64,000 nucleotides of DNA from Pseudeuparius sepicola (GCA_963920635.1 OY987299.1:129329373-129393372); one strand, 5' to 3'. Counted from the stretch's first letter, positions 10,135 to 21,069 are shown. Translations and numbers: made by a program. Notes: a model not told the origin generated them from the letters alone.

Positions 10135-10278
10135 CACTTTGGTGTATATGTGGTTGCCTAGCTCACTGTAAAACGAGTCAAATATCAGTTTAAAAATAAA
10201 AGTAACCCATGATTTTGTCGAATAAGCGTCACCGTTGACGTCACAGCACCTGCGCGCGGGCATACCGTTTTCTGTGTA
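10135..10278 (-). repeat. Inverted copy of the 3590-3731 repeat
   Basis: Contains CCTGCGCGCGGGCATACCG and CACTTTGGTGTATATGTGG, the complement of the copy at 3590-3731. Surrounding sequence (9960-10440) is GC-richer (CACGTGACTACGCG, GTGCGCGCGATCG) and has no counterpart at the first copy. Confidence 0.75.
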
Positions 10279-10448
10279 TCGTGCGCGCGATCGCTCTGTG
10301 TGATATAGCGCGGATGGTTTGCAATCGTTCTCCGTTTTACTCGATAGAGTTTTATCGCAATTGTTTCTGAATTTCGAAAGTCCAGATAATAAGTATATCA
10401 TAATTTTGACTGCAAAGTTAGCCAGACCTGGACCAACACTCTACCGTA

Positions 10449-10674
10449 CTTTCACCGTTTTAGTAGACATAGGGGCATAGGCCGCGCGTCGCCGTGCGTC
10501 CAGCTAGGTTTGTCAGTCGTTGGCGGGGGGAGTACACAGTAGTCCCGCACCGCTTATCAGTCGAGTTTTGCGAGCAAAAAACACGCCCCGCCCCCCGCCA
10601 ACGACTGACGAATCTAGCCGAATACACGGCGGCGCGCCGCCCAGCCATGGCTATGTCTACTAAAACGGTGAAAG
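10449..10674. mobile_element. 226-bp MITE with 24-bp TIR and TA duplication
   Basis: The termini are perfect inverted repeats: CTTTCACCGTTTTAGT plus AGACATAG on the left, the complement on the right. They are bounded by TA (10447-10448, 10675-10676), consistent with Tc1/mariner-type insertion. The interior is also palindromic (CGTCAGTCGTTGGCGGGG against CCCCGCCAACGACTGACG). Short frames on both strands are shadows of this palindrome. Confidence 0.75.
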
Positions 10675-10676
10675 TA

Positions 10677-10980
10677 TATTAAAGACCCGCGCAGGACGTC
10701 CTAAGTTGCGCTGGTATACGAAAAAATTACTTAAAACAGTATATTTATTAGTACTTATATAAGTTTCTGACCTTATAGAATGTTATATTTTAAATTGAAT
10801 TATGATTATATCTATCTGCCAAAACAACAAAACTGCTGAAGCGAAATTTGACACAGCTGCGTTTTTTTTATGGAAAATCCGCTGAAGATGTTAATTTCTA
10901 ACATATATCATGTTTTTACTAGTTACTTTTCTCGGGTTATCTGTTTTTTTTATATATTATAGTGCATCTTTCCATTCTGC
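10677..10980. other. Intergenic; short shared motif at left edge
   Basis: TATTAAAGACCCGCGCAGG at the left edge recurs at 41652-41672 with two substitutions (CGAGCATG), so it is the edge of another repeat. The rest is AT-rich with nothing recognised. Confidence 0.4.
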
Positions 10981-11049
10981 TTAAGCGCAATCATGATTTC
11001 GATAAAAAATTGCAACAATTTCAACCCTTTCTGGGATAGAATAAACCAT
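10981..11049 (-). pseudogene. Transposase N-terminal stub, left arm
   Basis: The frame from ATG at 11049 reads MVYSIPERVEIVAIFYRNHD and stops after CA. The pattern (hydrophobic start, ERVEIV, FY, N) matches the first helix of DUF4817-type insect transposases. It is cut at the element edge. Confidence 0.5.
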
Positions 11050-14000
11050 TTCGAAAATACGTTGCCACTTTCAATAGCAGGCTGAAACTAACGATTTCGT
11101 GGTTCCAAGAAAAAAAAACGGGAACTTTTTTGTGACAGTGACTTTTTGTTACATATATTTTAAAAAGATATGAGCTTTGAATTCGTATGAACTTTTTTTG
11201 TTTGGCTTCAGCTTTTTCATTTGTGACTTTTTTGTAAACTGATCGACACGTCAATAAAAACTAGGTACTTTGGTCGTGTGTAGTAGATAAAAAATGTATT
11301 AGTGGCGAGCATTTGTGTAAGAAATTACTACGCGTGCAGTGGATTGTCAACTCCGTTTTTAGCCAATAATTCCGTCAAATCTCAACAGAATTCTAAAAAC
11401 GATACATCACTGTATTCGCAATAAAAAGGGCTTTAAAATGATGCGGCACAAGGCGGGTAGTTCCATTTGAAGTTTTAAAGTTGGGGTTGCTAGGGATTAG
11501 GGGGATGAACATATCGAGTTGGCTTGACTGTAAAAAAAGCTCCCCCCAAAAACAAAAATCGGTCTCGGCGAATTTTCAAATATTTTTCGGTTTTCTAATT
11601 TGGGGGGGGTCAAGTTTTCGTTGGGAAACCCTGTATATTAATATTGAATACCACGTAGGTACTTGTTTTTTTGCCGCACTTTCAATAGGCTTCAAATTAA
11701 TTATCGAATTTGACCAAAGAAAAACCAGTTACAATAATTTGTTGAAGAACAGGTTGTTTTAGTTTTAAATTGACAAACTTTGGGAAACGATAGAACCTTG
11801 ATAAATAATGCCACTTTTTCCTATAAACCTAATGTCTTTGGGGCTCCCTAAGGAAGTTACAGGGTGTTAAATTTCACAGAAATAAGAATGATACTATTAA
11901 TATCTCTGAAACTAATTAAACCCAATTTGGTACACTTATTTATTACTGGTAGGGTAGGTATAGGCTGACACAAAATGATGAAGTATCTATCTGATCGAAA
12001 ACCAGTAGCGGAGATATGGGTAATTAGTGATGTCAATTAAAGAAAAAAGTAATTCAGCTCTGTGCAAAGGGCCGCATTAATTTCTAATAATCCCTTTCAT
12101 TTCTTACAAAAAAATATTCTTCATCCTTTTTTTCTATATCTGCTGCGGTTATTTAATATTTTTTAATTTAATACTCATAAAATTATACGAAAAGAAAACT
12201 TGTTTTTTAAAATGAGGATCCAAATCTAAGTAAGATTATGTTTTTAGTAAGTAAAAGCGAAATTAGTTTTACTTTGGCAGTTCACTATAAAATTTGGTTT
12301 TGACCTAAAAATAATATATTAAAATTGAATTTATATTTTTATTGTAATTTATGTGATTTTAAAGTACCTACTCTGTTTTTATGAAATTTAATTGGATGTT
12401 CACTGCACAAATGAACCAATGGAGAAACCGCCCCTGGTTTTAGAAACACTAAATGTTGGTCCTGCTTTTCCCAAAAAAACAAGTTTTTCATATCATTTTA
12501 CGTGTATAAAATTTAAAAAAATGAAATTGCCCTAAAACCGTAGCAGATACAAAAATATGAAGAATATCTTTTTGTAGAAAATGATTAATATGATGATATT
12601 CCAAATGCGCCTTTTAGTTTGTACAGGGTGCGGTCTATTTTTTCTAAAATTGACATCACTAATAATTACTCATATCTGCGCCACTGATTTTTAGATTCGG
12701 TGGCTACTTCACCGTTTTGTGTCAATCAATATCAGTAATAAGTGTACGAAATTTGATTTCAATAGATTTATTAGTTTCCGAGAATATATTTCTTTTTTCT
12801 GCGAAATTTAACACCCTGTAAATTCCTTAGGGAGACCCAAAGACATTAACTTTATATGAGAAAGTGGCAGTATTCTTCAAAGATCTATTGTTTTCCAAAG
12901 TTGGTCAATTTAAATCTGAAACGACTTGTATTTTTTCAGCGAAATATGACTAGTTTTGCTTTGGTTAAATTCGATAATTTATTTGAAGCTTGTTAAAAGT
13001 GTGGCAAAAAAAAACAAATACGGGGCATTGAATACTGTTGTAAGTAGTTTTATATACTCGCATTGCATTATCAAAAAATCGTATAGAGGGTGAACACTGA
13101 AATTTTTGATTTTTTATTATACGCATTAATTGACATAGTGTAATAAAGCTCTAAAATATTATGTGATTGTAAAAAGCCCCTTATTTCTTTGTTTTTGTGG
13201 CTGACCCTGTATTATACAAGCGTATTAATCAAATTTTATGGGGAATAATCTACTCACGAACCGAAATTAGATGATAAAAACAGAGATAACCGGAGGGGTC
13301 ACTGATGCGACATGCGACCTACCCAAAAACGGCCAGCACTGGACCGGCATAAAAATTGAAGCAATAAATTTTACGACGACCCTGCTGATATAGTAAATTT
13401 ATTTAGGCTTGTATGTATTCTGCTTCCCGCTTACATTTACATCGTTATATGGTCATCCAAAATGCTATAGTACAACAATGTTGGTAAAATTGTACATATT
13501 GTATCTACTACTTTAGCAGCAATACAGGGTTTCCCAACGAAAACTTGACCCCCCCCCATAAATATTTTCCGAGACCCGTCGATTATTGTTCTTGGGGGGA
13601 GCATTTTTTACAGTCAAGCTAACTCGATATGATCATCCCCTAATTCCTATAGCAACCCCAACTTTAAAATTTTAAATGGAACTACGCCACTTGTGGCGCA
13701 ATATTTTAAAGCCCTTTTAATTGCGAATACAGTGATGCGTCGTTTTTAGAAATCTGTTGAGATTTGACAGAATTATTTGCTAGAAACGGAAAGTTGACAA
13801 TACACTGTACGCGTAGTAATTTCTTAAACAAATGCTCGTCACTAATAAGTTTTTATCTACTACACACGACCAAATTAACCTAGTTTTTATTGACGTGTCG
13901 ATCAGTTTACAAAAAAGTCAAAAAAGTCACAAATGAAAAAGCTGAAGCAAAAGAAAAAAGTTCATACGAATTCAAACCTCATATATTTTTAAAATATGTA

Positions 14001-14102
14001 TCAAAATGTCACTGTCACAAAAAGGTCCCCGTTTTTTTGCTTGTAACTACGAAATCGTTAGTTTCAGCCTGCTATTTGAAAGTGTATAAACGTGTTTTTG
14101 AA

Positions 14103-14171
14103 ATGGTTTATTCTATCACGGAAAGGTTAGAAATTGTTGCAATTCGTGCTGCAGCTTTAGCCCAATCATGA
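14103..14171 (+). pseudogene. Transposase N-terminal stub, right arm
   Basis: The inverted counterpart of the stub at 10981-11049: MVYSITERLEIVAIRA, then AALAQS and a stop. It keeps ERLEIV but has lost the FY...N positions. A frame opened upstream by the repeat itself makes this appear as a 93-residue frame starting at 13890; that longer frame is not thought to be a protein. Confidence 0.4.
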
Positions 14172-14412
14172 TTTCGATAACAAATTGCAACAATTTTTAC
14201 CCTTTCCGCTTTTTCATATGTGACTTTTTTGTAAACTGATCGACACGTCAATAAAAACTAGGTACCTACTTTAGTCGTGTGTAGTAGATAAAAAACTTAT
14301 TAGTGGCGGGCATTTGTGTAGAAATTACTACGCGTTCAGTGGATTGTCAACTTTCCGTTTCTAGCCAATAATTCTATCAAATCTCAACAGAATTCTAAAA
14401 ACAATCTATCAC

Positions 14413-14673
14413 CCTTGTTTATGGAATCCTTAGTTAGACAATGTGTGACAGAGTCATAAGGATACGAGAGCAATATTGGATACAAGCAACAGATGGCGCC
14501 AAAAATTAAAATGGCCCAGTCATTGTCTACTAATTTTCTACTATTAAAATCTACCAAAAAAACAGCTGGCCAACTTTATTTTTTGCAAAATCTGTCCTCT
14601 GTATCTACTATATTTCTGCCATGTCCATATGTCAGTGACAGACATTGGCTAACTAGAGTATCCATAAACAAGG
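14413..14673. mobile_element. 261-bp MITE with 7-bp TSD CTATCAC
   Basis: The ends are CCTTGTTTATGGA and its complement, with similarity extending inward (CTAGTTAGCCAATGT against CTTAGTTAGACAATGT). An exact CTATCAC flanks both sides (14406-14412, 14674-14680), and the sister repeat near 11405-11420 shows the uninterrupted site (ACATCACTGTATTCGC). A related fragment (GTTAGCCACTGTGTGACA...GATAAGGATACGA) occurs at about 33798-33832. Confidence 0.8.
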
Positions 14674-14842
14674 CTATCACTGTATTCGCAATTAAAAGGG
14701 CTTTAAAATGATGCGCCACATTTGAAATTTTAAAGTAGGGGTTGCTATGGATTAGGGGGATGAACATATCGGGTTGGTTTGACTGTCAAAAAAGCTCCCC
14801 CAAGAACAAAAATTGACGGGTCTCGGCGAATTTTCAAATATT

Positions 14843-15225
14843 TTTTCTACAAGCGTGCGGAAAAGTGTACTTTTAGTTTAGAAGGTGTGCCAAGAAATCG
14901 AGTGTGGAAAAGACACTTTCCGCAAGAGTTAGGAACACTATTTTTTCTACAAGTAAGACACTTTTCCGCACGCATTTACTTTTCCGCACGCATTTTAGTT
15001 TAGAAAGTGTCACTTTTCCGCACTACTTTTCCGCACTAGTGCGGAAAAGTAAATGCGTGCGGAAAAGTGTCTTACTTTTCCGCACGCTTGTAGAAAAAAT
15101 AATGTTCCTAGATCTTGCGGAAAGTGTCTTTTCCACACTCGATTTCTTGGCTGAACTCCGCTACGCGTCGTTCAGCCAACTGCAATCGCATGCGGAAAAG
15201 TGGCACTTTCCGCACTTGTTAGGAA
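14843..15225. repeat. Palindrome cluster of GCGGAAAAGTG / CACTTTTCCGC words
   Basis: About a dozen copies of GTGCGGAAAAGT or its complement occur in both orientations. The outer arms TTTTTTCTACAAGCGTGCGG and complement (14844-14863, about 15078-15097) make a foldback, followed by a second part with CTGAACTCCGCTACGC and GCATGCGGAAAAGTGG. A 141-residue frame here (14904-15329) arises from the repeats and is not called. Confidence 0.75.
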
Positions 15226-15295
15226 ATATACTATTTCGGTTTTCTAATTTTTGGGGGTCAAGTTTTCGTTGTAAAACCCTGTATATTACATACCT

Positions 15296-15800
15296 ACATA
15301 CATTACTAAGGCGTCAATGTCAGTTTTGAACAAGCAGATCAAATGTGTATACAAGGCCAATACTACATGATGAAGAATACCAAAGAAGTGGCTGCCTCAT
15401 CTACAAAACCCAGTGGCTATTCTACTTTACAGCTTTTCGATTGGCCAGCAGCGTAAAAATAAGGACCCGCTTGGCTCCTTTATAGGGGTCCGGCGGTCCC
15501 GGTCGCATAAAAATCGATGCCAAGGTCGGCGCGCAGCTTCGCTATACTCCTTCGTCCGGATTTACGGCAGCTATGGTCCCCGAAACCGGCTGCAGTCGCT
15601 GAAATAACGTCTCGCTTGACTCGTAAAAGGGCAGGCGGCTCCGTGAAAATTCAATTTTTAGCAGCTGCATCGGCGGGAGGCTTCGGGGAAGGTGTCGCGC
15701 TTGTTCCGAAGCTTAGACTATAGGCGCGCTCGGCGCTACACCTGTTGGTTGGATGCGCTGTAAGTGAAAATAATCGGGAGAGGCTATAGTATGGCAATCC
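15296..15800. other. Unique-looking GC-richer island, no gene
   Basis: 15470-15720 is distinctly GC-richer and shows no repeat in the window (GTCCGGCGGTCCCGGTCG, CGGCGGGAGGCTTCGGGG). Short frames exist in two registers without recognisable motifs. It may be single-copy non-coding or regulatory DNA. Confidence 0.35.
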
Positions 15801-15804
15801 TTCG

Positions 15805-15992
15805 ATATACAGGGTGATTCACGTAAGTGGTTCATTAGAAGTTTACGGGGAAGGAGTGCGAATTTTGATTTGAAATTTGGTTACTTATATAACAGGTTGT
15901 AAACTTTCTTTCTAAAATATTTTCAACTTCCGATCACTTCCGGTTATACCGGAAGTCGATAGCAACTTTGTTATTTCAAATAGAACACCCTC
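15805..15992 (+). repeat. ~190-bp module bounded by ACAGGGTG and AACACCCT
   Basis: The module runs from TACAGGGTGATTCACG to AAATAGAACACCCT and carries a near-perfect palindrome (ACTTCCGGT/ACCGGAAGT, 3-nt spacer, 15936-15956). Homologous modules occur at 53879-54070, about 23889-24084 and, inverted, about 25147-25338. Confidence 0.75.
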
Positions 15993-17421
15993 TATATTAT
16001 TACACCATTTGGTTCCCTATTAAATTCCACATATTTTTTCTGAATATAATGTGTACACTATTCCTAACCCTTTTCGAGATATTCGCAAATTTTTGATTTT
16101 TTTGAGTGTTTCAGCCATCGACCATAGTGATGATAACTCTGAAATTTATGAATCTGGAAAACTGAAATTTTGGACTGTCGTAGGCGAAAGTCAACTTTAT
16201 TAAGTGGTCTGTATGCCATTTCAAAATATTGTACAGGGTGTTCGTGAAAAAATTCCCAATATCAACATCGAAAAATTGAAAAATCTCATTTTTTTCAAAT
16301 AGAACCCATATTTTTTTGTTGCACCATTGCTTGTGAAAAGACAGTTCAAAAAGATATGACACACTATATGTCTAAATGAAGCGGTTGCTTCGTTATTTCG
16401 CAACATACGTAATTTTTCTGCTCTGTATCAACAAAGATGCCATTTCTCAAGGAGCGTCACATTATAGGGGGCCATGGAAAATTAAATAACGCAATTATAT
16501 GACAAGGTTAAGGGATATTTAACAATATTTTTTCCCTGAGAAGCAACAATACAAAATTAAAAAATACTAATAATTACATAATAATAGGTACTAGAAGAAA
16601 AAACAAGAAACTACATATAAATAAAACACTTTATTCATATTATGCTATTTTCCTGTTACGTATTTACATTACTTGCTTCTCTTTGTTTGGACCTTGCCAT
16701 GGACTATGAAATTTCGTTCGAACTTTTTGAATTTTCTTTTCGTCAAAGGTGCTAAAAAACCATGCCATTAAAAACTCTTAATAATTGTTCTTTCTAAAAT
16801 TCTTTTACACTCTCCATGAGTGTAAAACATATTCAAAATATTTTCGTTAGAATAGTCAATTTGAGCCATTCTTGTCAACAGTTAATATTTTATTGTTTGG
16901 AACACAATAAATGACAATCACAAATGAAAAATCCATGGCCGCCCATTAGAAAAGGTCCATTGTTTCTTGATATGGAGCAGCAAAAATACGTATTTTGCGT
17001 AATAACGAAGCAACCGCTTTATTTAGACATATAGTGTAAAATATCTTTTTGAACTGTCTTTTACAAGCATTTCAATGGTGCAATAAAAAAATATGGGTTC
17101 CTTTTGAAAAAAAAAACAGATTTTTCAATTTTTTGATATTGATGTTGGGAATTTTTTCCCGAACACCCTGTACAATATTTTGAAATGGCATAGAGACAAT
17201 TTAATAAAGTTGACTTTCGCCTATGACAGTCGAAAATTTCTGTTTTCCAGATTCATAAATTTCAAAGTTATCATCACTATGGTCGATGGCCGCAACACTC
17301 AAAAAAATCAAAAATTTGCGAATATCTCGAAAAGGGTTAGGAATAGGGTACACATTATATTCAACAAAAAGATTTAGAATTTATTAGGGAACCAAATGGT
17401 GTAATAATATATATAGGGTGT
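15984..17421. repeat. Foldback element, ~1.44 kb
   Basis: Left arm 15984-16475 and right arm 16960-17421 are inverted copies. TTACACCATTTGGTTCCCTA pairs with its complement near 17400, TACAGGGTGTTCGTG (16231) with GAACACCCTGTAC (17161), and GAAGCGGTTGCTTCGTTATT with its complement at ~17010. The loop (16476-16959) is unpaired AT-rich DNA. Frames in the arms mirror each other and are not called. Confidence 0.85.
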
Positions 17422-17439
17422 AAATTTTGCAATTATTGA

Positions 17440-17660
17440 GTAGCACGCGCACGCGCGCATATTCTGTAAAAACGAATATATGACATAACCTCTAATTTAG
17501 TTTTACTACCTGCAACATTATTAGTAATCGTGATTATGTATTGTGTATTTTATGAGCAAAATGTCATTTAAAATTGTAGAGTACAACCACATTAACCTGG
17601 CAAAAATACTTCTAGTTTATCAGTTGTACTGAGCGCATGGGCAAATTGCAGAAAGAAATG
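17440..17660 (+). repeat. Dispersed repeat, direct copy at 38481-38705
   Basis: GAGTAGCACGCGCACGCG, ATGACATAACCTCTAATTTA and GAGCGCATGGGCAAATTGCA recur in the same order at 38481-38705. At the second locus the sequence continues directly into a block that here lies at 20930-21060, so the intervening DNA was inserted here or lost there. Confidence 0.8.
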
Positions 17661-17875
17661 GAAATTCAGAAAAAGATACCAGTAATAAAGGCGAAATAGG
17701 GAAGAAACTATAAGTGACAGTCTTCATTTTAATTATAAGATCTTAGGAGCAGTGTTTTTTTTTATAGGTTATGAAAACCTTTAGGGAAAAATAATAATTC
17801 CAGTGCACATGCTTTTAAGATCTTATGATTAAAATGAAGACAAAGATGTTTGTACTAAATTTTTGCCAGGTAAAA
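17597..17875. repeat. Small inverted repeat
   Basis: ACCTGGCAAAAAT (17597) pairs with ATTTTTGCCAGGT (~17862). Inside, CTTCATTTTAATTATAAGAT pairs with ATCTTATGATTAAAATGAAG. It overlaps the end of the dispersed repeat 17440-17660. Confidence 0.7.
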
Positions 17876-18638
17876 TGTTATTAGTTTTATGCTATACAAC
17901 TTAAAAAAATAGGAAAACTATTGTTATTTTGTTTTCCCGTATGAGTTTTTGAAGTTCTGTTATTTTATGGTCTTATTATAAGAGACTTGGACAATTTATG
18001 TACCTAATGTATAATGTATAACAATAGTATAGTTAGAATGTATGCATAGGCTATAAATAAACCCCATGTTGTGGGGCATGTATGAGGCGCCATTTCGGAC
18101 TAAATTATTATTTTTGAATATATAAATTTCTCGGGCTAATATATTTTTTTAATATGATATTTATAGAAATTTGCGTGAATAATCTTTTTTTAGTCAAATT
18201 TATATATTACGCATCGCCCAAAAGTATATATTACAGTAAACGCAAAAATATATCACATCACGATATATTAATTTGGTGCGCCAATATATAATAATTTAGG
18301 GTACCACTGGTCGTCACCAGAGGTCGCGCCGCGCATTCCTAAAGTGCACCGGCAACGCTGCAGCAGAAAGTGCAGAAGCCCGAGGTTGAAAAATTTTTTT
18401 TATATGGTATTTATAGAAATTTGCGTGAATAATCTTTTTTTAGTCAAATTTATATATTACGCATCGCCCAAAAGTATATATTACAGTAAACGCAAAAATA
18501 TATCACATCACGATATATTAATTTGGTGCGCCAATATATAATAATTTAGGGTACCACTGGTCGTCACCAGAGGTCGCGCCGCGCATCCCTAAAGTGCACC
18601 GGTAACGCTGCAGCAGAAAGCGCAGAATGGTGTAAAAC

Positions 18639-18669
18639 CAGGGACTCTTTAAAATAAAAAGGGTCCCTG
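18639..18669. mobile_element. 31-bp mini-element with 8-bp TSD
   Basis: It starts CAGGGACTCTTT and ends AAAGGGTCCCTG, with 7 bp between. A perfect 8-bp direct repeat TGTAAAAC flanks it (18631-18638, 18670-18677). Same family as 2310-2343 and 39159-40195. One TIR position differs between the ends (ACTC/ACCC). Confidence 0.8.
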
Positions 18670-18746
18670 TGTAAAACCCACTCCCGATTTTCTTGAAATT
18701 TTGGCTAGATAGGTTCCTATCCCGTATTTTCGCCCGACGTTACACC

Positions 18747-20123
18747 CAGGGGCGGATTAGAGCTATGTTGGGCCCTAGGCTAAATTTATTTAAGGGCCCC
18801 TTGACCCGCCGCAATAAAAAAATTAGGGAAAATTTAAGTAAAATTTTAAGTGCCGATAGTTTTTTTATCAACAATTTTATTTATTTTATAAAAGGACATA
18901 TTGAAAAAATATTAATTTAACATTTAACTTTATGTACTAAGACCAGAGTAGATACATAGGTACTTATTATTAATTAAAACCTTTTTTCCTTTCTTTTATA
19001 CTTGCAAAGCTTGCAACAATTTTTTTGTTTCTATAATATTAAGGATTCGGGTTTTTGTTCTCAAGAAATACTTCTAAAACAAAGTAAAAAATAATATCGA
19101 GAATTATGTATCTACCTAAAGCGAGACCTAAAGAGCGAAAAAATCCTTCACCCGACTCGGCAACAGGGACGTACTCGATCGCAAAAGTGTAGTTATGCGT
19201 ATGCGGTTTTATCTTGTTGTTTTCAGCTATTTAGACACTGCCACAAATAATTTTATCCATGTTTTGAGCCATTTTAATTAAGCCCATATTTTTTTCCGAA
19301 ATAATGATGTAAACAATTGTAAAACTAAAATTAAATAAAGGTCGTGCCTCAGTGCGGCCCTGGCGAATATCTCGGCACACGTGCTCTTGTTTACGCCAGG
19401 CGTAAGACTTGCTCGATTTTAGTATAGAGAACAAAAACCAAAAACAGAGAGCAAGCAAATCACCTAAGCTTAATTTTTCAAATTTCAGCAGAAAAAGATC
19501 AACCTACCTTCAACACATTTTGACATTCAGAATCAGTATCAGTGGTATTAGTATTAATGCCTTTTTGAAAAAAAAAACAATTATTTTTGGAACATTTTGC
19601 AAAACTTCGGCTTGCCTTGAAGCCTTTAATTTTGCAATTTTTCTTTTTTTTGCTCCACTTGGAACCGAGCTCGTCTGAGGAACACCACTCATCTCTTTAT
19701 TATTTTTAATTGCTTTGTTGTTACTGACACTAAATTAATCTAAACCTCACTTATGAAAGCACAGAGAATAGACTGAACCACAGAAACAGAACATTAAACA
19801 TGACTGACCCCATCGTGGATCGTCGGCAGCGGGGCACTGGCGGTAGCGCCTCGCCGTGGGCAGATGCCGATATGGGATAATATGCTCGTATTATTAATGC
19901 GTCGCTGTGCCTTTTACCTCCTCTAGCGGTGAGTGGACTAAATAGAGTACCTAACAGCCTAGATGAAAAAATAAGGAGTGACGTTTTCTTTGTCTGAAAT
20001 TTTCAATTGCAATTCCAATTCCAATTTCGAATTCCGATCGAAACATCGAATTAAGAACGGGCCCCCTAAAGCCTTGGGCCCCTAGGCTGTAGCCTACTCT
20101 GCCTATAGGGTAATCCGCCACTG
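18747..20123. mobile_element. hAT-like non-autonomous element, TSD GTTACACC
   Basis: Ends CAGGGGCGGATTAGAGC and complement of CAGTGGCGGATTACCC. Just inside, both have GGGCCCTAGGC / GCCTAGGGGCCC. A perfect 8-bp GTTACACC flanks both sides (18739-18746, 20124-20131). CAGNGGCG termini plus an 8-bp TSD identify hAT. The 1.38-kb interior is AT-rich and holds part of another repeat family (19130-19424). No transposase remains. Confidence 0.88.
19130..19424 (+). repeat. Repeat copy with TTACGCC-GGCGTAA terminus
   Basis: CGGTTTTATCTTGTTGTTTT, CAGCTATTTAGACACTGCCA and, at the end, GTTTACGCCAGGCGTAAG then TTGCTCGATTTTAGTAT match the element at 54873-56377. Here the TTTAGACA-CTGCCACAAAT junction is uninterrupted, which gives the empty site for the PLE at 55041-56194. 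Confidence 0.75.
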
Positions 20124-20929
20124 GTTACACCATTGGAAAAGATTACCACTTCTTTCTTCATACGGCAGCGCGCATCGCTGCCGACTGCCAGAATATGTAA
20201 ACTGATTGTGGGGTTATACACCACAAAACATCAAATCCCAAACCTGACACAGAAAAAGAACATCCAGTACGTCGGTAATCATAATCACTCGACTTCGGGC
20301 TTCTGCGCTTTCTGCTGCAGCGTGCACTTTAGGGATGCGCGGCGCGACCTCTGGTGACGACCGGTGGTACCCTAAATTATTATATATTGGCGCACCAAAT
20401 TAATATATCATGTTTTGATATATTTTTTTGCGTTTACTGTAATATATACTTTTGGGCGATGAGTAATATATAAATTTGACTAAAAAAAGATTATTCACCC
20501 AAATTTCTATAAATATCATATAAAAAAAATATTTCGACTTCGGGCTTCTGCACTTTCTGCTGCAGCGTTGCCAGTGCACTTTAGGAATGCGCGGAGCGAC
20601 CTCTGGTGACGACCAGTGGTACCCTAAATTATTATATATTGGCGCACCAAATTAATATATCGTGATGTGATATATTTTTGCGTTTACTGTAATATATACT
20701 TTTGGGCGATGCGTAATATATAAATTTGACTAAAAAAATATTTTTCACGCAAATTTCTATAAATATCATATTAAAAAAATATATTAGCCCGAGAAATTTA
20801 TATATTCAAAAATAATAATTTAGTCAGAAATGGCGCCTCATAGGCATGCGTAGATCGAAATCATTTTTTTCTGTTGCATAAGGGAATTGATATTACTTGA
20901 GGTTTTTTAATTGATTTGGAGAAGACCAT

Positions 20930-21060
20930 TATAAAACTATAGCTCTTAGAATTTATATAGCAGTCTCTTAATTTCCCCGAAGGAACAAAAAGGTGTTTAG
21001 AGTTACCTCCATAAAACCTAGCCCTACAGGTTTTATAAAGTACTTTCCAAGACAAAATAT
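20930..21060 (-). repeat. Dispersed repeat, direct copy at 38706-38830
   Basis: AAAACCTAGCCCTACAGG, TTTTATAAAGTACTTTCCAA and AAAAAGGTGTTTAGAGTTAC recur with few changes at 38706-38830. A minus-strand frame of 135 residues (20861-21268) crosses it. The other copy keeps a similar register locally, but no domain is recognised and the frame is not called as a gene. Confidence 0.65.
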
Positions 21061-21069
21061 CTGTTGTTA

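Larger units (their letters stand above)
10981..14171. repeat. Large foldback element, ~3.2 kb
   Basis: Inverted arms run inward from 10981 and 14171. GTGACTTTTTTGTAAACTGA (left) pairs with its complement near 13910. The 11815-12055 block, including ACAGGGTGTTAAAT, pairs with 12635-12860, including AACACCCTGTAAA. The loop is about 12240-12440. The right arm has about 480 bp (13035-13515) not matched on the left. Both outer ends consist of the first ~23 codons of a transposase-like frame reading outward, so the palindrome joins two truncated copies head-to-head. Confidence 0.85.
14172..15295 (+). repeat. Third, partial copy of the foldback arm
   Basis: After the right arm the sequence re-enters left-arm orientation: CTGATCGACACGTCAATAAA, TAGTAGATAAAAAAC and GTGGATTGTCAACT follow in the order seen at 11230-11640, ending with the AAACCCTGTATATTA edge. 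It is interrupted by a MITE (14413-14673) and by the palindrome cluster 14843-15225, so both insertions came later. Confidence 0.8.
18081..20842. mobile_element. Inverted-repeat element with tandem 250-bp units in each arm
   Basis: The ends are TATGAGGCGCCATTTC and its complement, flanked by GGCATG (18075-18080, 20843-20848), a possible 6-bp TSD. Each arm holds two tandem copies of a ~250-bp unit (left ~18150-18640, right ~20280-20775) containing TTTGGTGCGCCAATATATAA, GGTACCACTGGTCGTCACC and CTGCAGCAGAAAG. The centre is occupied by a 31-bp mini-element and a 1.4-kb hAT-like element. No coding capacity is seen. Confidence 0.8.

Noticed and set aside
14485..14500. AGATGGCGCC word, similar words at 29060, 29252, 26333 and 31113, as insulator (CTCF-like) sites
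   Set aside because: The short core alone is too common and no extended consensus is visible.
14904..15329. 141-residue plus-strand frame
   Set aside because: It is created by the GCGGAAAAGTG palindrome cluster, runs across the edge into foldback sequence, and repeats the same peptide words.
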